Source: Bacillus sp. X1(2014) (lineage in GTDB: Bacteria > Bacillota > Bacilli > Bacillales_B > DSM-18226). From it: a stretch of DNA of 64,000 nt. Location: NCBI RefSeq assembly GCF_007678255.1, contig NZ_VEED01000002.1, forward strand, positions 62,001-126,000. Reading direction: 5' to 3'. Below, piece after piece: positions 35,956 through 44,915 of this stretch; position 1 is the first letter of the stretch; every line of letters starts with the position of its first letter. The translations under genes were made by a program, and so were the position numbers. The notes below the pieces were generated by a model. That model saw only the letters and a list, made by a program, of their open reading frames with translations, was not told the origin of the DNA and made no database searches.

Positions 35956-36900
35956 ATGAAGCGTATTTTAATCACAGGTGCTTTAGGGCAGATTGGATCA
36001 GAATTAACTTTAAAGCTGCGAGACATTTATGGAGCGGATAACGTTATTGCGACAGATATCAAAAAGAATGATAGTGAAGCTGCTCAAAGCGGCCCATTTG
36101 AGACTATTGATGTAACAGATTTAAACCGAATGGTGGAAGTTGCTAAAAAATACAATGTTGATACGGTTATGCACTTAGCCGCATTATTATCAGCCACTGC
36201 GGAAGCAAAACCGGTATTTGCATGGAATTTAAACATGGGCGGGCTGATGAATGGACTTGAAACGGCAAAGGAACTAAAAGCACAATTTTTCACACCTAGT
36301 TCGATTGGCGCTTTTGGGCCTTCAACTCCTAAAGACAACACCCCCCAAGATACAATTATGCGACCAACTACGATGTACGGGGTCAATAAAGTGGCTGGGG
36401 AATTATTGTCTGACTACTATTTCCATAAATTCGGAGTCGATACCCGCGGCTTACGTTTTCCTGGATTAATTTCCTATGTCGCACTTCCTGGCGGCGGAAC
36501 CACTGATTATGCGGTTGAAATTTACTATGAAGCGGTCAAAAATGGAAAATACACTTCTTATATTGATAAAGGTACGTATATGGATATGATGTATATGCCA
36601 GATGCCTTGAATGCGATTGTTGACCTAATGGAGGCCGATTCCTCTAAATTAATCCATCGCAATGCTTTTAATGTTACGGCAATGAGCTTTGATCCAGAGG
36701 AAATTGCTGCTTCCATCGCTAAGTTTGTACCTGGATTTGAAATTTCGTATAAAGTAGATCCTGACCGTCAAAAAATAGCAGAAAGTTGGCCGAATTCTAT
36801 TGATGCTACAGCAGCAAAAGAGGAATGGGGCTTTAAATACGCATTTGATTTGGATAAAATGACAAAGGACATGGTGGAAAAACTACGTCAGAAGGTATAA
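35956..36900 (+). CDS. tdh: L-threonine 3-dehydrogenase, short-chain (SDR) type
   Basis: A 314-residue NAD-dependent extended SDR of the bacterial/animal threonine dehydrogenase type, distinct from the zinc enzyme. [12 protein letters not shown] binds NAD; the catalytic Ser is in [10 protein letters not shown] and the Tyr-x3-Lys in [11 protein letters not shown]. The strongly conserved RFPGLIS and [12 protein letters not shown] stretches are present. It oxidises threonine to 2-amino-3-oxobutyrate, the substrate of Kbl. An intrinsic terminator follows. Confidence 0.9.
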   Translation: MKRILITGALGQIGSELTLKLRDIYGADNVIATDIKKNDSEAAQSGPFETIDVTDLNRMVEVAKKYNVDTVMHLAALLSATAEAKPVFAWNLNMGGLMNGLETAKELKAQFFTPSSIGAFGPSTPKDNTPQDTIMRPTTMYGVNKVAGELLSDYYFHKFGVDTRGLRFPGLISYVALPGGGTTDYAVEIYYEAVKNGKYTSYIDKGTYMDMMYMPDALNAIVDLMEADSSKLIHRNAFNVTAMSFDPEEIAASIAKFVPGFEISYKVDPDRQKIAESWPNSIDATAAKEEWGFKYAFDLDKMTKDMVEKLRQKV

Positions 36901-36906
36901 TCTTAA

Positions 36907-36943
36907 TAATCCCGAGCCGAAATGGTTCGGGATATCTTTTTTT
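36907..36943 (+). terminator. Terminator of kbl-tdh
   Basis: ATCCCGAGCC pairs with GGTTCGGGAT over a 5-nt loop and is followed by ATC and seven T residues. Confidence 0.88.
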
Positions 36944-36948
36944 AGTAA

Positions 36949-37027
36949 AGACTATGTTAAAACTTATTGTATATTTTGGCACCTTGTTGATTGGAGCGGA
37001 AATCAACAGGCAAGTTTAACAGAGCCA
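36949..37027. repeat. Short, internally deleted copy of the inverted-repeat-bounded element
   Basis: About 79 bp bounded by AGACTATGTTAAA and TTTAACAGAGCC, with TTGTTGATTGGAGCGGAAAT and CAACAGGCAAG between. It matches both ends of the 183-bp element at 50430-50612 but lacks its GC-rich core. Confidence 0.7.
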
Positions 37028-37038
37028 AGTAAAAAAGA

Positions 37039-37066
37039 AACAGCGAACCCACAGGGCTTCGCTGTT
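37039..37066 (-). terminator. Terminator of selD
   Basis: On the minus strand AACAGCGAA pairs with TTCGCTGTT over a 10-nt loop and is followed by TCTTTTTT. It overlaps the selD stop. Confidence 0.8.
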
Positions 37067-38117
37067 ATCTTTTCACATAAATATATTTTTCCTTTTTCTC
37101 CGTAACTCTTCCTACAATCGAAGCATATGCTAGTCCACTAGCTCGAAGTTTCTCCACATACTCAGCGGCTTCCGGTTCACTGAGAGCAACAAATAAACCG
37201 CCGGAAGTAATCGCATCGCATAGGAGAAGCTGTTCTTCAGGTAGGATTTCCTCATAGACAACATCATCCGCTAACCATTTATGATTTGCCTTCGAACCAC
37301 CGGGAACTACACCATTTTTAGCTAATTCTAGGGCACCTTCTAATACAGGAACTTGTGAAAGTGAAAACTCAAAACTGACATTACTACCGCGTGCCATTTC
37401 ACTTCCGTGACCTAGGAGTCCAAATCCCGTTATATCTGTGACAGCATGAGGGTGAAAATCTGATAACTCTTCAGCTGCTACCTTATTTAGCGCTGCCATG
37501 GTTTCAGTCACAATTTGTTCCTGTTCCGGCGTTACCACGCTTCTTTTTATACCAGTTGTGATGATTCCGACACCGATAGGTTTAGTCAACACAAGGACGT
37601 CACCTGGCTCGGCCCCGACATTTTTCCACACTTTATCTGGGTGGACGATTCCAGTTACCGATAATCCAAATTTAGGTTCTTGGTCATCAATAGAATGGCC
37701 GCCCACGGTAATCGCTCCGGCTTCCTTTACTTTATCAGCAGCGCCACGCAATATATCTGAAAGCATTTCAGCACCCAATTTTTTAATCGGGAAGCCGACG
37801 ATATTCAAGACTGTTTTGGGTTCTCCGCCCATCGCATAAACATCACTTAATGCGTTTGCAGCGGTGATTTGTCCAAACATATAAGGGTCATCCACAATAG
37901 GGGTAAAGTAATCTACGGTCTGAATTAGCGCGATGGAGTCAGTTAATTGATAAACCCCAGCATCATCAGATGTATCAAGTCCCACTAATAATTCTGGAAC
38001 AGGTTCTTGTTTCGGTAAATGACGCAAAACTTGCGCCAGGTCCTCAGGACCAATTTTGCAGCCTCAACCAGCTTTTGTTGACAAAGAGGTCAAGCGTATT
38101 TTATCATGTTCACTCAA
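37065..38117 (-). CDS. selD: Selenide, water dikinase, selenocysteine-containing form
   Basis: SelD makes selenophosphate from selenide and ATP. Read through an in-frame TGA at 38064-38066, the protein is 350 residues, the family length. The active-site segment reads K-A-G-U-G-C-K-I-G-P (Sec at residue 18) in place of the Cys form. Without readthrough the open frame begins at residue 31 and loses the active site. Later marks are DDAGVY, GGHSIDDQEPKFG and DITGFGLLGHG. The TTG start at 38117 has GGAGG 8 nt upstream; the GTG at 38126 would overlap that site. A SECIS-like hairpin follows the TGA. Terminator at 37039-37066. Confidence 0.92.
38024..38059 (-). promoter_or_regulatory. Bacterial SECIS-like hairpin in selD
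   Basis: Downstream of the TGA, the minus strand folds as GGTCC-TGA-GGACC (38051 to 38039) inside an outer GCAAAA/TTTTGC pairing. The inner stem starts 12 nt after the TGA, and its 3-nt loop has G at the second position, as in described bacterial SECIS elements. Confidence 0.7.
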
Positions 38118-38261
38118 CGTGTCCACCTCCATTTTTATAGTATAACTCTTTCCCTGTAAATCCGCACGAATAGACAAAAAATTTGTAGTGAAAGAGAGAA
38201 TAGGTTAAAATATTAACACTATCCTGATGTAGTAAACTCACTTTTGATGGAGGTTATTTTT

Positions 38262-38501
38262 ATGAAGAATTACCATATCATTGTAGAATTTTGCATGCAA
38301 TGAAACTACGCACCTAAAGCCGCGAGTTTCGCGGAAGAGCTATTTAATCATTTTTTTAGGGATATTCAAAAGTTAGAACTAATTCCAAGTTCAGGCGGCG
38401 CATTTGAAGTGACTGTGAATGGGGAGAAGATCTATTCCAAGCTTGAAACAGGCGTATTCCCGGATACAGACGAAATGATTGAAATCATTTCCAAAAAATA
38501 A
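38262..38501 (+). CDS. Rdx/SelW-like selenoprotein with C-x-x-U motif
   Basis: A 79-residue protein obtained only if the TGA at 38301-38303 is read as selenocysteine. The N-terminus IIVEFCMQU is the SelT/SelW/SelH (Rdx) redox motif C-x-x-U, followed by a helix, LELIPSSGGAFEVTVNG and LETGVFPDTDEM, all Rdx-fold features. GGAGG lies 8 nt before the ATG. A perfect CCGCG/CGCGG hairpin (38320-38334) starts 17 nt after the TGA. It is divergent from selD with 144 bp between starts and has its own terminator. Probably a thioredoxin-fold redox protein of unknown client. Confidence 0.9.
38320..38334 (+). promoter_or_regulatory. Bacterial SECIS-like hairpin in the Rdx selenoprotein gene
   Basis: CCGCG (38320-38324), loop AGTTT, CGCGG (38330-38334). 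It lies 16 nt after the TGA, and the loop has G in its first two bases, matching the usual bacterial SECIS description. Confidence 0.75.
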
Positions 38502-38503
38502 AA

Positions 38504-38549
38504 AGCAGCCCTCTGGTCCAAACGGATTAGAGGGCTACTTTATTATTTA
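38504..38549 (+). terminator. Terminator of the Rdx selenoprotein gene
   Basis: AGCAGCCCTCT pairs with AGAGGGCTACT over a 14-nt loop and runs into TTTATTATTT. Confidence 0.8.
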
Positions 38550-38600
38550 TAATAATATTATGTCAACTGATGTGCAAAAAATAATACCACAATAATGAAT

Positions 38601-38999
38601 TTATGGCAGGGTAATGTATCTATTTTTTCCTACACATCTATCTGTTTTTGAAATTACAACTTCTAATATTCCATTACTAAAAGTTGCATAAACTGTCTGA
38701 TTTACGACTTGAAACGGAAAGTTGATGGTCCGTACACGCATCTGTTTATTCATGGAAGGGGGGTATTTAGACGCAGATATCACTAATTTATCTCCTTCTA
38801 TATATACCTTTATTTCAGAAGTTTCAAATTCATTTAAGATGGCCTCGACAATCCATTCCTTCTCTGTCTCATACAGATCGATTTGAAATTGGGTAGCATC
38901 ACAATAAGATGTAAGTGGATCGAGAAAATATTCTTCCAGCCATTTTTCTACATCTTCAAAGTCAAAGCTTTCATTTTTCGGTTGTTTCTTTTTTGACAT
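38601..38999 (-). CDS. Hsp20/alpha-crystallin-like protein
   Basis: A 132-residue protein. After an acidic N-terminus, residues 40-130 show the beta-rich alpha-crystallin pattern: a YETEKEWIVEAIL strand, a region ending KLVISAS, and the hydrophobic-glycine strand ATFSNGILEVVIS, which corresponds to the A-x-x-x-n-G-v-L signature. Many such Bacillus proteins are spore-coat or stress chaperones (CotP-like). The ATG follows AGGGGGA. It lies between the Rdx selenoprotein and selA on the opposite strand, and no functional link to selenium is implied. Confidence 0.8.
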   Translation of the reverse strand: MSKKKQPKNESFDFEDVEKWLEEYFLDPLTSYCDATQFQIDLYETEKEWIVEAILNEFETSEIKVYIEGDKLVISASKYPPSMNKQMRVRTINFPFQVVNQTVYATFSNGILEVVISKTDRCVGKNRYITLP

Positions 39000-39167
39000 A
39001 TTTAATCCCCCTTGCTCGTTTCATTTTATTCATAAGGGATAAAAATGTGAAAATGATATGCTATAATTGTAATGCCGAAGCGCCCCTTTCCTTAGTATCA
39101 TCATTGGACAGGCTCAAAAGTAGGTATATATTATAGAAAAAGCACAATTGTTAAAGGAGTTTTTATC

Positions 39168-40580
39168 TTGAAAGAGTGGCTACGCTTCATCCCAGCTGTC
39201 CATGAACTTCAAAATCATCAGAGGTTTTTGAATCTGCTTAAAGGAAGTCAGTTGGATCAAATAAATTTGACTAAACAACTTAAAGATGTCATTGAAAGCA
39301 TTCGGGGGGCAATTCTTTACGATAATTGGCCAGGTGCGAGACCAGGGACCAACGATTTTCTTGACGACCTATTTTCTATCCTCGAATCAAATATAAAGAA
39401 ACAGTATTCTTATACTATTGAAAAAGTCATTAATGCAACAGGAACGATTTTACATACGAATTTAGGAAGGGCTAGATTGAGCGAAAACGCAATCAACCAT
39501 GTGATTGAGACAGCAAGGAACTATTCCAACCTTGAGTACAAGTTATCAGAAGGCGAAAGAGGCTCACGACATAGTCATGTTGAAGCCTTAATTAAAGAAA
39601 TCACTGGGGCTGAAGCAGCCATGGTGGTTAATAATAATGCGTCTGCTGTTTTTCTTGTCTTAAGAGCCCTGGCTGCTCAAAAAGAAGTCATAGTTTCAAG
39701 GGGACAACTTGTTGAAATTGGCGGCTCGTTTCGAATTTCTTCGATTATGGAAGAAAGTGGAGCAAAGTTAACTGAAATTGGCACCACTAATAAAACGCAT
39801 CTATTTGATTATGAAAAAGCAGTCAGCCCAGACACAGCGATTGTCATGAAAGTTCATACGAGTAATTTTAAAGTGATTGGTTTTACCAAAACGGTCGAAA
39901 CAGAAGAACTTGTTAATCTTACGAAACGATTGGAAGATGTCATTTTTTATGAAGATCTCGGAAGTGGTGCGTTATACGATTTCAGGAAACACGGAATTGG
40001 TGAGGAACCTGTCGTAAAAGAGGTCATTGGATTAGGCGCAGATGTTGTATCTTTTAGTGGAGACAAGCTCCTTGGCGGACCACAGGCAGGGATTATTGCC
40101 GGTAAAAAAGAAATCATTGACCGCTTGAAAAAACACCAGTTGGCACGCGTACTGCGTGTCGACAAAATGACGTTAGCTGCATTAGAAGGAACATTAATTG
40201 AATATGCCCGCGGTGAAACTGGAATGGTAAATATTCCAACGCTTCGAGATTTATTAGTACCACTTGAAGAATTAGACGTTAGATCAAAGTCTTTTGTTAC
40301 AAATTTATTACACAACACTGGAAAGTATGTTACAAAAGTTACTGAGGCAACCAGTCAAGTGGGTGGGGGAACGATGCCTGATGTGGAGCTCCCAACTATG
40401 GTTATCGCTTTGAAACATTGTACTCTGACTGCGGAACAGCTTGGAAGGAAACTTCGCACAGAAGCGAAGCCGGCTATTGTCGGTCGGATCCAAAAAGATG
40501 AATTTATCATTGATTTACGAACAGTGACGCCTGAAGAAGAGGAGCAGGTATTGCAAGCTTTAATTAACGCTAGTGAATAA
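39168..40580 (+). CDS. selA: L-seryl-tRNA(Sec) selenium transferase
   Basis: A 470-residue PLP enzyme that converts seryl-tRNA(Sec) to selenocysteinyl-tRNA(Sec) with the selenophosphate made by SelD. INATGTILHTNLGRA, NNNASAVFLVL and the PLP-lysine region SFSGDKLLGGPQAGII are diagnostic. A TTG start at 39168 is preceded by AAAGGAG at good spacing. selB and selC often lie next to selA in other genomes but here it is followed by repeats. Its presence supports Sec decoding of the two TGA genes nearby. Confidence 0.95.
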   Translation: MKEWLRFIPAVHELQNHQRFLNLLKGSQLDQINLTKQLKDVIESIRGAILYDNWPGARPGTNDFLDDLFSILESNIKKQYSYTIEKVINATGTILHTNLGRARLSENAINHVIETARNYSNLEYKLSEGERGSRHSHVEALIKEITGAEAAMVVNNNASAVFLVLRALAAQKEVIVSRGQLVEIGGSFRISSIMEESGAKLTEIGTTNKTHLFDYEKAVSPDTAIVMKVHTSNFKVIGFTKTVETEELVNLTKRLEDVIFYEDLGSGALYDFRKHGIGEEPVVKEVIGLGADVVSFSGDKLLGGPQAGIIAGKKEIIDRLKKHQLARVLRVDKMTLAALEGTLIEYARGETGMVNIPTLRDLLVPLEELDVRSKSFVTNLLHNTGKYVTKVTEATSQVGGGTMPDVELPTMVIALKHCTLTAEQLGRKLRTEAKPAIVGRIQKDEFIIDLRTVTPEEEEQVLQALINASE

Positions 40581-40630
40581 TAATAGGAATAAATCCAGCT
40601 TTATATTAGTAGAGCTGTTCGTTTTCACGT

Positions 40631-40990
40631 TAATGAAGACCTTTTTCTCTGGTTAAACAAGGGGATTTGGTCTTCATCGCCTTTATGATGACCATTTTCT
40701 CTCGCATATCAAGGGGATTTGGTCTTCATCACCTTTATGATGACCATTTTCTCCCGCGTATCAAGGGGATCTGGTCTTCATCGCCTTTATGATGACCATT
40801 TTCTCTCGCATATCAAGGGGATCTGGTCTTCATCACCTTTATGATGACCATTTTCTCCCGCATATCAAGGGGATCTGGTCTTCATCACCTTTATGATGAC
40901 CATTTCTCTTGCATATTAAGGGGATCTGGTCTTCATCGCCTTTATAATGACCATTTTCTCTGGTTAATCAAGGGATTTTGGTTTTCATCT
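40631..40990. repeat. 52-bp tandem repeat array
   Basis: Six near-identical units with starts at 40658, 40710, 40762, 40814, 40866 and 40917 (the fifth is 51 bp), flanked by partial units. Each contains GGTCTTCATC and TGATGACC, which can pair as a bulged hairpin. Units are contiguous with no variable spacers. The period is not a multiple of three, and minus-strand frames close within one or two units, so it is not coding. Confidence 0.9.
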
Positions 40991-41003
40991 TCCTTGGTAA
41001 AGT

Positions 41004-41026
41004 AAAGTCGCCAATATGGCGACTTT
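41004..41026. terminator. Hairpin between the repeat array and sspP
   Basis: AAAGTCGCC pairs with GGCGACTTT over 5 nt. T-tracts are short, so it is a possible minus-strand terminator for sspP. Confidence 0.45.
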
Positions 41027-41091
41027 ATCCGTCTTATATTTGTTCTTTCAGTTAAAAAGTTCAGAAATGCACCTCAAAACTCTATGCCATT

Positions 41092-41229
41092 CTACATATC
41101 ATGATGAGAATTATGTTTCGCTCTTGTATGGTTGCGATTTTTTACCTTTTTAGAACCACTTAACGGCTCAGGCTGACCGGATTGTTTTGGTGCGTTTTTT
41201 CTCATGTCTTTGCCATCGTTTTTGTTCAT
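41092..41229 (-). CDS. sspP: Small acid-soluble spore protein P
   Basis: A 45-residue basic protein, [14 protein letters not shown] at the N-terminus and [13 protein letters not shown] near the C-terminus, closely matching B. subtilis SspP (CotL). It is packed in the spore core and made under forespore control. AGGAGGG stands eight bases before the ATG. It lies near sspO and divergent from acnA, as in B. subtilis, although here another small gene separates sspP from sspO. Confidence 0.93.
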   Translation of the reverse strand: MNKNDGKDMRKNAPKQSGQPEPLSGSKKVKNRNHTRAKHNSHHDM

Positions 41230-41332
41230 TTTTCATCCCTCCTATATGTTAGGATGCAGTCATTAAGTCCTTTTATACCGTATATTTTTTGTAGTTCTGT
41301 GCAATTTAACGGTAAACAAAATGAAGGAGTGA

Positions 41333-41611
41333 ATGAAGCAAATGCAAAAGTTTCCTTACAACAAAGATAAACAACAAGCATTTCAAGCAGCACAGCAAGG
41401 GTATGAGAATGCCCAAGGACTATATGAGACCATCGTGAGTGATAGTGCAAGTTACGGTCATCAACTGAAACATCTGAAAGATGAAGTAAATGAAGCATAC
41501 CAGCAGATTTCAAATGCCATGGAAGTAGCATCAGAACATCAACGGGCACAGTTAGAGCGTTTCCAACAGGATTTATCAACCATGGTATCAGAAGTCAATC
41601 AAGTGGAATAA
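41333..41611 (+). CDS. Small helical hypothetical protein
   Basis: A 92-residue protein rich in Gln, Glu and Ala, predicted to be almost entirely helical, possibly a coiled coil (heptad-like hydrophobics from about residue 40 to 90). No domain is recognised. AAGGAG lies three bases before ATG 41333 and twelve before a second ATG at 41342. It interrupts the sspP-sspO pair on the opposite strand. A spore role is possible from context only. Confidence 0.65.
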   Translation: MKQMQKFPYNKDKQQAFQAAQQGYENAQGLYETIVSDSASYGHQLKHLKDEVNEAYQQISNAMEVASEHQRAQLERFQQDLSTMVSEVNQVE

Positions 41612-41645
41612 GAAAAGCAGGCGGGATATCGCCTGCTTTCTGTTA
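41612..41645. terminator. Bidirectional terminator
   Basis: AAAGCAGGCG pairs with CGCCTGCTTT over 6 nt between the small helical protein gene and the convergent sspO. Confidence 0.75.
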
Positions 41646-41795
41646 TTGATTCTTTTTCCGTTTTTTGTTATTCATTCTTTCTTTGGCAGTTAATTCAGGT
41701 TCACTGGCAAATTCCTCATTAAAGCCGGCACCTTTTCCTTGGCCTTTAGCAGCATTCATCCCTGGAATTACATGATTAGACTTTCGTTTCACCAT
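41643..41795 (-). CDS. sspO: Small acid-soluble spore protein O
   Basis: A 50-residue basic protein starting [19 protein letters not shown] and ending NNKKRKKNQ, a clear match to B. subtilis SspO (CotK). It accumulates in the forespore. AGGAGGTGAT stands just upstream of the ATG. It is divergent from acnA, the same arrangement as in B. subtilis. Confidence 0.93.
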   Translation of the reverse strand: MVKRKSNHVIPGMNAAKGQGKGAGFNEEFASEPELTAKERMNNKKRKKNQ

Positions 41796-41960
41796 TGTAA
41801 TCACCTCCTACAACATTACTATTTCCTGCATAGCAAAAATAATGACAAAGAAAAGTTTTTTTGAGATAATAATAGTGAAAATTTCGTTTTTTCCCTACCT
41901 ACATCTACATTAGCACAGATGATGTTTTTTGAATTTTCAGAACAAAATACATAAAAAAAC

Positions 41961-42027
41961 ATAAGAAAAACTTATCAATCACAATAACTTTCTTGTTATT
42001 TACTTATGAATTTGGTTGTATTAAGAT
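41961..42027 (+). promoter_or_regulatory. acnA promoter with CcpC-type operator
   Basis: ATAA-N7-TTAT, the CcpC dyad consensus, occurs exactly at 41961-41975. A half site TTAT lies at 42004-42007, and a -10-like TAAGAT at 42022-42027 places them near -66 and -28. That matches the arrangement known for B. subtilis citB. A second, slightly wider dyad (AATAAC with GTTATT) is at 41983-42000. Regulation by citrate through CcpC is inferred. Confidence 0.6.
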
Positions 42028-42125
42028 AAGAATTGTGAGAAAAGTTAAGACGGATGGGAAAATTCAAACTTTTCGACTTTTCATTTATTTTGGTGAATTA
42101 TGACGAATGAGGGGGTTTTTAACAC

Positions 42126-44831
42126 ATGGTTAAAAACGATGTATTTAACGCACGAGCTTCTTTTGAAGCCAATGGTAAACGTTATCACTATTACCGTCTA
42201 AGTGCACTTGAAGAGGCAGGAATCGGCAACGTTTCTAAATTGCCTTACTCAGTAAAAGTTTTACTTGAATCTGTACTTCGCCAATATGATGGCCGCGTAA
42301 TCGCAAAAGAGCACGTTGAAAACTTAGCTAAATGGGGAACTGCTGAGCTTAAAGAGGTGGATGTTCCATTCAAGCCTTCACGTGTAATCCTTCAAGACTT
42401 CACAGGAGTTCCAGCAGTAGTCGACCTTGCTTCACTAAGAAAAGCAATGGCTGACCTAGGCGGGGACCCAGACAAAATTAATCCAGAAAAAACTGTAGAC
42501 CTTGTTATTGATCACTCTGTACAAGTTGATGCGTATGGATCTAGTGATTCTTTACGAGTGAATATGGATTTAGAATTTGAACGTAATGCTGAGCGTTACC
42601 AGTTCCTTAGCTGGGCACAAAAATCATTCAACAACTATCGTGCCGTTCCGCCTGCAACAGGTATCGTTCACCAAGTAAACCTTGAATACTTGGCTGATGT
42701 TGTTCACGTGGCTGAAGTTGATGGTGAATTAGAAGCATATCCAGATACATTAGTTGGAACAGACTCACATACAACAATGATTAATGGTATTGGTGTTCTA
42801 GGCTGGGGCGTTGGCGGTATTGAAGCTGAAGCTGGCATGTTAGGACAGCCTTCATACTTCCCAGTACCTGAAGTTGTTGGTGTTAAGTTAACAGGCGAAC
42901 TTCCAAATGGAGCAACTGCAACAGACTTAGCATTAAAAGTAACACAAGTTCTTCGCAGTAAGGGTGTAGTTGGTAAATTCGTTGAATTCTTCGGTCCTGG
43001 TGTATCTGTACTCCCACTTGCTGACCGTGCAACAATTGCAAACATGGCTCCTGAATACGGTGCAACATGCGGTTTCTTCCCAATTGATGATGAATCACTT
43101 GCATATTTACGCTTAACAGGCCGTGAAGAAGATCAAATTAATGTGGTTGAACAATACTGCAAAGCTAATGGCTTATTCTTTGATCCTTCATTTGAGCCAG
43201 TTTACACCAATGTAGTTGAAATCGACCTTACTGAAATTGAAGCAAATCTTTCTGGTCCTAAGCGCCCACAAGATTTACTTCCACTTTCAAAAATGAAAGA
43301 AGAATTCGTAAAAGCTGTTTCTGCACCACAAGGAAACCAAGGCTTTGGCTTACAAGCAGATGAACTTGATAAGTCCGCTACAGTTAAATTTAACAATGGC
43401 GACGAAACTACTATTAAAACTGGTGCAGTTGCAATTGCATCAATCACAAGCTGTACAAACACATCTAACCCGTACGTACTAGTAGGTGCTGGACTGGTTG
43501 CAAAGAAAGCTGTTGAATTAGGAATGGAAGTTCCAAAATTCGTAAAAACTTCTTTAGCCCCAGGCTCTAAAGTTGTAACTGGATATCTTCGTGATTCTGG
43601 CTTACTTCCATACCTAGAGCAAATCGGCTTCAACCTAGTTGGTTACGGCTGTACCACATGTATCGGTAACTCCGGTCCATTAAAAGAGGAAATTGAAAAA
43701 ACAATCGCTGAAAACGATCTATTAGTTACATCAGTACTTTCTGGTAACCGTAACTTCGAAGGCCGTATTCATCCGCTTGTTAAAGCAAACTACCTTGCTT
43801 CACCACCATTAGTTGTTGCTTACGCCCTTGCTGGTACTGTAAACATCGACTTCGCTTCTGAAGCAATTGGTAAAGATAAAGATGGAAACGATGTATTCTT
43901 CAAGGATATTTGGCCATCAACTGCTGAAGTTAATGATGTAGTTAAACGCACGGTTACTCCTGAATTATTCCGCAGCGAATATGCGAACGTGTTTGGTGAC
44001 AACGAGCGTTGGAACGAGATCAAAACAAGCAATGAGCCATTATATACTTGGGATGAAGATTCAACTTACATTGCAAATCCTCCGTTCTTTGAAGGCTTAT
44101 CACCAGAACCAGGTACTGTTGAACCATTAACAGGACTTCGTGTTGTAGGTAAGTTTGGTGATTCTGTAACAACTGACCATATTTCACCAGCAGGAGCTAT
44201 TGGTAAAAATACTCCAGCAGGGAAATATCTGCTTGAAAAAGGCGTTGCGATTCGTGACTTTAACTCTTACGGCTCTCGTCGTGGTAACCACGAAGTAATG
44301 ATGCGCGGAACATTCGCAAACATTCGTATTCGTAACCAAATCGCACCAGGTACAGAAGGTGGAGTAACTACCTACTGGCCAACAGGCGAAGTTACATCTA
44401 TCTATGATGCTTGCATGAAGTACAAGGAAAACGGCACTGGATTAATTGTTCTTGCTGGTAAAGATTACGGAATGGGCTCTTCACGTGACTGGGCTGCGAA
44501 AGGAACTAACCTTTTAGGTATTAAAACAGTTCTTGCTGAAAGCTTCGAACGTATTCACCGTTCAAACCTTGTGTTAATGGGTGTGCTTCCACTTCAATTT
44601 AAAGATGGCGAAAGCGCTGAAACACTTGGTTTAACTGGTAAAGAAACCATTGATGTACAAGTAGGCGAAGATGTAAAACCACGTGATCTTCTAAAAGTAA
44701 CAGCAACTGACGAAGCTGGTAACAAGAAAGAATTTGAAGTTCTTGTTCGTTTTGACTCCGAAGTTGAAATTGATTACTACCGTCACGGTGGAATTCTTCC
44801 AATGGTTCTTCGTGAAAAATTACAAGCTTAA
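42126..44831 (+). CDS. acnA: Aconitate hydratase
   Basis: A 901-residue [4Fe-4S] enzyme of the TCA cycle that isomerises citrate to isocitrate and, as apo-protein, binds RNA in Bacillus (CitB). Cluster cysteines are in [10 protein letters not shown] and [29 protein letters not shown] and the C-terminal swivelling-domain stretch [12 protein letters not shown] are present. Codon use is strongly biased towards preferred codons, as for a highly expressed gene. GAGGGGG precedes the ATG. A strong terminator follows. Confidence 0.97.
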   Translation: MVKNDVFNARASFEANGKRYHYYRLSALEEAGIGNVSKLPYSVKVLLESVLRQYDGRVIAKEHVENLAKWGTAELKEVDVPFKPSRVILQDFTGVPAVVDLASLRKAMADLGGDPDKINPEKTVDLVIDHSVQVDAYGSSDSLRVNMDLEFERNAERYQFLSWAQKSFNNYRAVPPATGIVHQVNLEYLADVVHVAEVDGELEAYPDTLVGTDSHTTMINGIGVLGWGVGGIEAEAGMLGQPSYFPVPEVVGVKLTGELPNGATATDLALKVTQVLRSKGVVGKFVEFFGPGVSVLPLADRATIANMAPEYGATCGFFPIDDESLAYLRLTGREEDQINVVEQYCKANGLFFDPSFEPVYTNVVEIDLTEIEANLSGPKRPQDLLPLSKMKEEFVKAVSAPQGNQGFGLQADELDKSATVKFNNGDETTIKTGAVAIASITSCTNTSNPYVLVGAGLVAKKAVELGMEVPKFVKTSLAPGSKVVTGYLRDSGLLPYLEQIGFNLVGYGCTTCIGNSGPLKEEIEKTIAENDLLVTSVLSGNRNFEGRIHPLVKANYLASPPLVVAYALAGTVNIDFASEAIGKDKDGNDVFFKDIWPSTAEVNDVVKRTVTPELFRSEYANVFGDNERWNEIKTSNEPLYTWDEDSTYIANPPFFEGLSPEPGTVEPLTGLRVVGKFGDSVTTDHISPAGAIGKNTPAGKYLLEKGVAIRDFNSYGSRRGNHEVMMRGTFANIRIRNQIAPGTEGGVTTYWPTGEVTSIYDACMKYKENGTGLIVLAGKDYGMGSSRDWAAKGTNLLGIKTVLAESFERIHRSNLVLMGVLPLQFKDGESAETLGLTGKETIDVQVGEDVKPRDLLKVTATDEAGNKKEFEVLVRFDSEVEIDYYRHGGILPMVLREKLQA

Positions 44832-44838
44832 TATGGAG

Positions 44839-44869
44839 AACACCATGCCAAGTGGCATGGTGTTTTTTT
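44839..44869 (+). terminator. Terminator of acnA
   Basis: AACACCATGCCA pairs with TGGCATGGTGTT and runs into seven T residues. Confidence 0.92.
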
Positions 44870-44879
44870 ATTGAAAGGA

Positions 44880-44909
44880 TTGACAATCATTATCATTTTT
44901 TAATAAAAT
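44880..44909 (+). promoter_or_regulatory. Sigma-A-like promoter overlapped by a Fur-box-like dyad
   Basis: TTGACA (44880-44885) and TAAAAT (44904-44909) are 18 bp apart. TGACAATCATTATCA at 44881-44895 differs from the 7-1-7 Fur consensus (TGATAATNATTATCA) at one base and covers the -35. It drives the leader of the ABC-F gene or a separate short RNA. Iron control is inferred. Confidence 0.65.
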
Positions 44910-44915
44910 TTAACT

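Noticed and set aside
40631..40990. CRISPR array
   Set aside because: The 52-bp units are contiguous copies with no unique spacers, and no cas genes are present.
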